From Variovorax boronicumulans NBRC 103145 (GTDB taxonomy: Bacteria > Pseudomonadota > Gammaproteobacteria > Burkholderiales > Burkholderiaceae_C): a stretch of DNA of 64,000 bases. Numbering within the stretch: the stretch's first letter is position 1; each line of letters starts with the position of its first letter. The notes beneath the pieces are model-generated. The model did no database searches. It had not been told where the DNA came from and worked only from the letters and a program-made list of their open reading frames with translations. Below, in pieces: positions 63,956 through 64,000 of this stretch. Made by a program: the position numbers and the translations under genes. Location of the stretch: positions 37,799-101,798 of the forward strand of contig NZ_BCUS01000005.1 of assembly GCF_001591345.1 (NCBI RefSeq). The letters are read 5' to 3'.

Positions 63956-64000
63956 TCAGGCCGCGGCCGCGCCCTCGGGCGCCCGGCGTGCGAGCGCGGC
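63956..64000 (-). CDS. C-terminal end of an unidentified gene (continues past window)
   Basis: The last 15 codons on the minus strand read AALARRAPEGAAAA then stop. The AxLARRA stretch is similar to the end of the hybrid kinase in this locus (EAVLARRAA), so this may be a second sensor kinase. Fourteen residues are far too few to be sure. Confidence 0.3.
   Translation of the reverse strand, partial: AALARRAPEGAAAA

Noticed and set aside
1..64000. CRISPR arrays, insertion sequences or rRNA genes
   Set aside because: No regular spaced repeats, transposase motifs with terminal repeats, or rRNA-like sequence were seen anywhere in the window.

Overview
The window is a GC-rich (about 67% by eye), gene-dense piece of a betaproteobacterial chromosome. 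It most resembles Comamonadaceae, and Variovorax is my best guess. That placement rests on gene order and protein style recalled from the family (nadD-rsfS-rlmH-maf-rng, pepA-holC, a dapC-dapD-dapE block, lptFG opposite pepA) and on a short AT-rich repeat in nadD that looks like a Comamonadaceae dispersed repeat. No database search was run. Most of the window is core genome. Accessory or regulatory islands stand out at 2-5.5 kb, 12.6-16.7 kb, 26-28 kb, 39.4-41.8 kb and 55.6-64 kb.

Layout. 0-2 kb: the end of a MacB-type efflux permease and its outer-membrane lipoprotein. 2-5.5 kb (minus): a four-gene operon of methyltransferase, chorismatase, acyltransferase and glycosyltransferase, which looks like aryl-polyene or xanthomonadin tailoring genes without the polyketide machinery. 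5.6-12.6 kb (plus): a YebC-type regulator followed by a tightly coupled run, purD-hemF-nadD-rsfS-rlmH-maf-rng. 12.6-16.7 kb: a small catabolic operon (MFS transporter, BKACE enzyme, SDR dehydrogenase) facing its GntR regulator across an 18-bp palindrome. 16.7-22.3 kb: msbA, tolB-pal-cpoB, tcdA and tRNA-Lys(UUU). 22.4-26.4 kb: two DJ-1/PfpI proteins, a LysR regulator, a periplasmic asparaginase and a small conserved protein. 26.5-28.5 kb: a probable small RNA and an orphan phage-type repressor/Cro pair. 28.6-36.2 kb (minus): ABC-F ATPase, prmB, dapE, a PilU-like ATPase, dapD and dapC.

36.2-41.4 kb (minus): a DUF3829 lipoprotein, a LysE exporter, argA and an unusual AAA+ ATPase fused to an FtsH-like M41 metalloprotease. 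41.9-45.7 kb: hrpA. 45.8-49.5 kb (minus): three small membrane proteins, a methionine-type aminotransferase, a CysB-type regulator and a sirohydrochlorin chelatase-like protein. 49.5-54.2 kb: lptG and lptF facing pepA-holC and a small co-transcribed gene. 54.3-55.6 kb: a Leu/Ile/Val-binding lipoprotein.

55.6-64 kb is a signalling island: a stand-alone receiver, a coiled-coil protein, a REC-EAL protein whose EAL domain has lost catalytic residues, an unorthodox hybrid histidine kinase (HisKA-HATPase-REC-Hpt), an HTH protein, and two convergent RcsB/BvgA-like response regulators that share the same recognition helix. Two copies of the 14-bp palindrome TAGGAC-NN-GTCCTA lie upstream of the kinase and of one regulator, and they resemble RcsB-type boxes. 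This is the best candidate for an undescribed system, reminiscent of RocSAR/SadARS and BvgASR but with a probably non-enzymatic EAL output.
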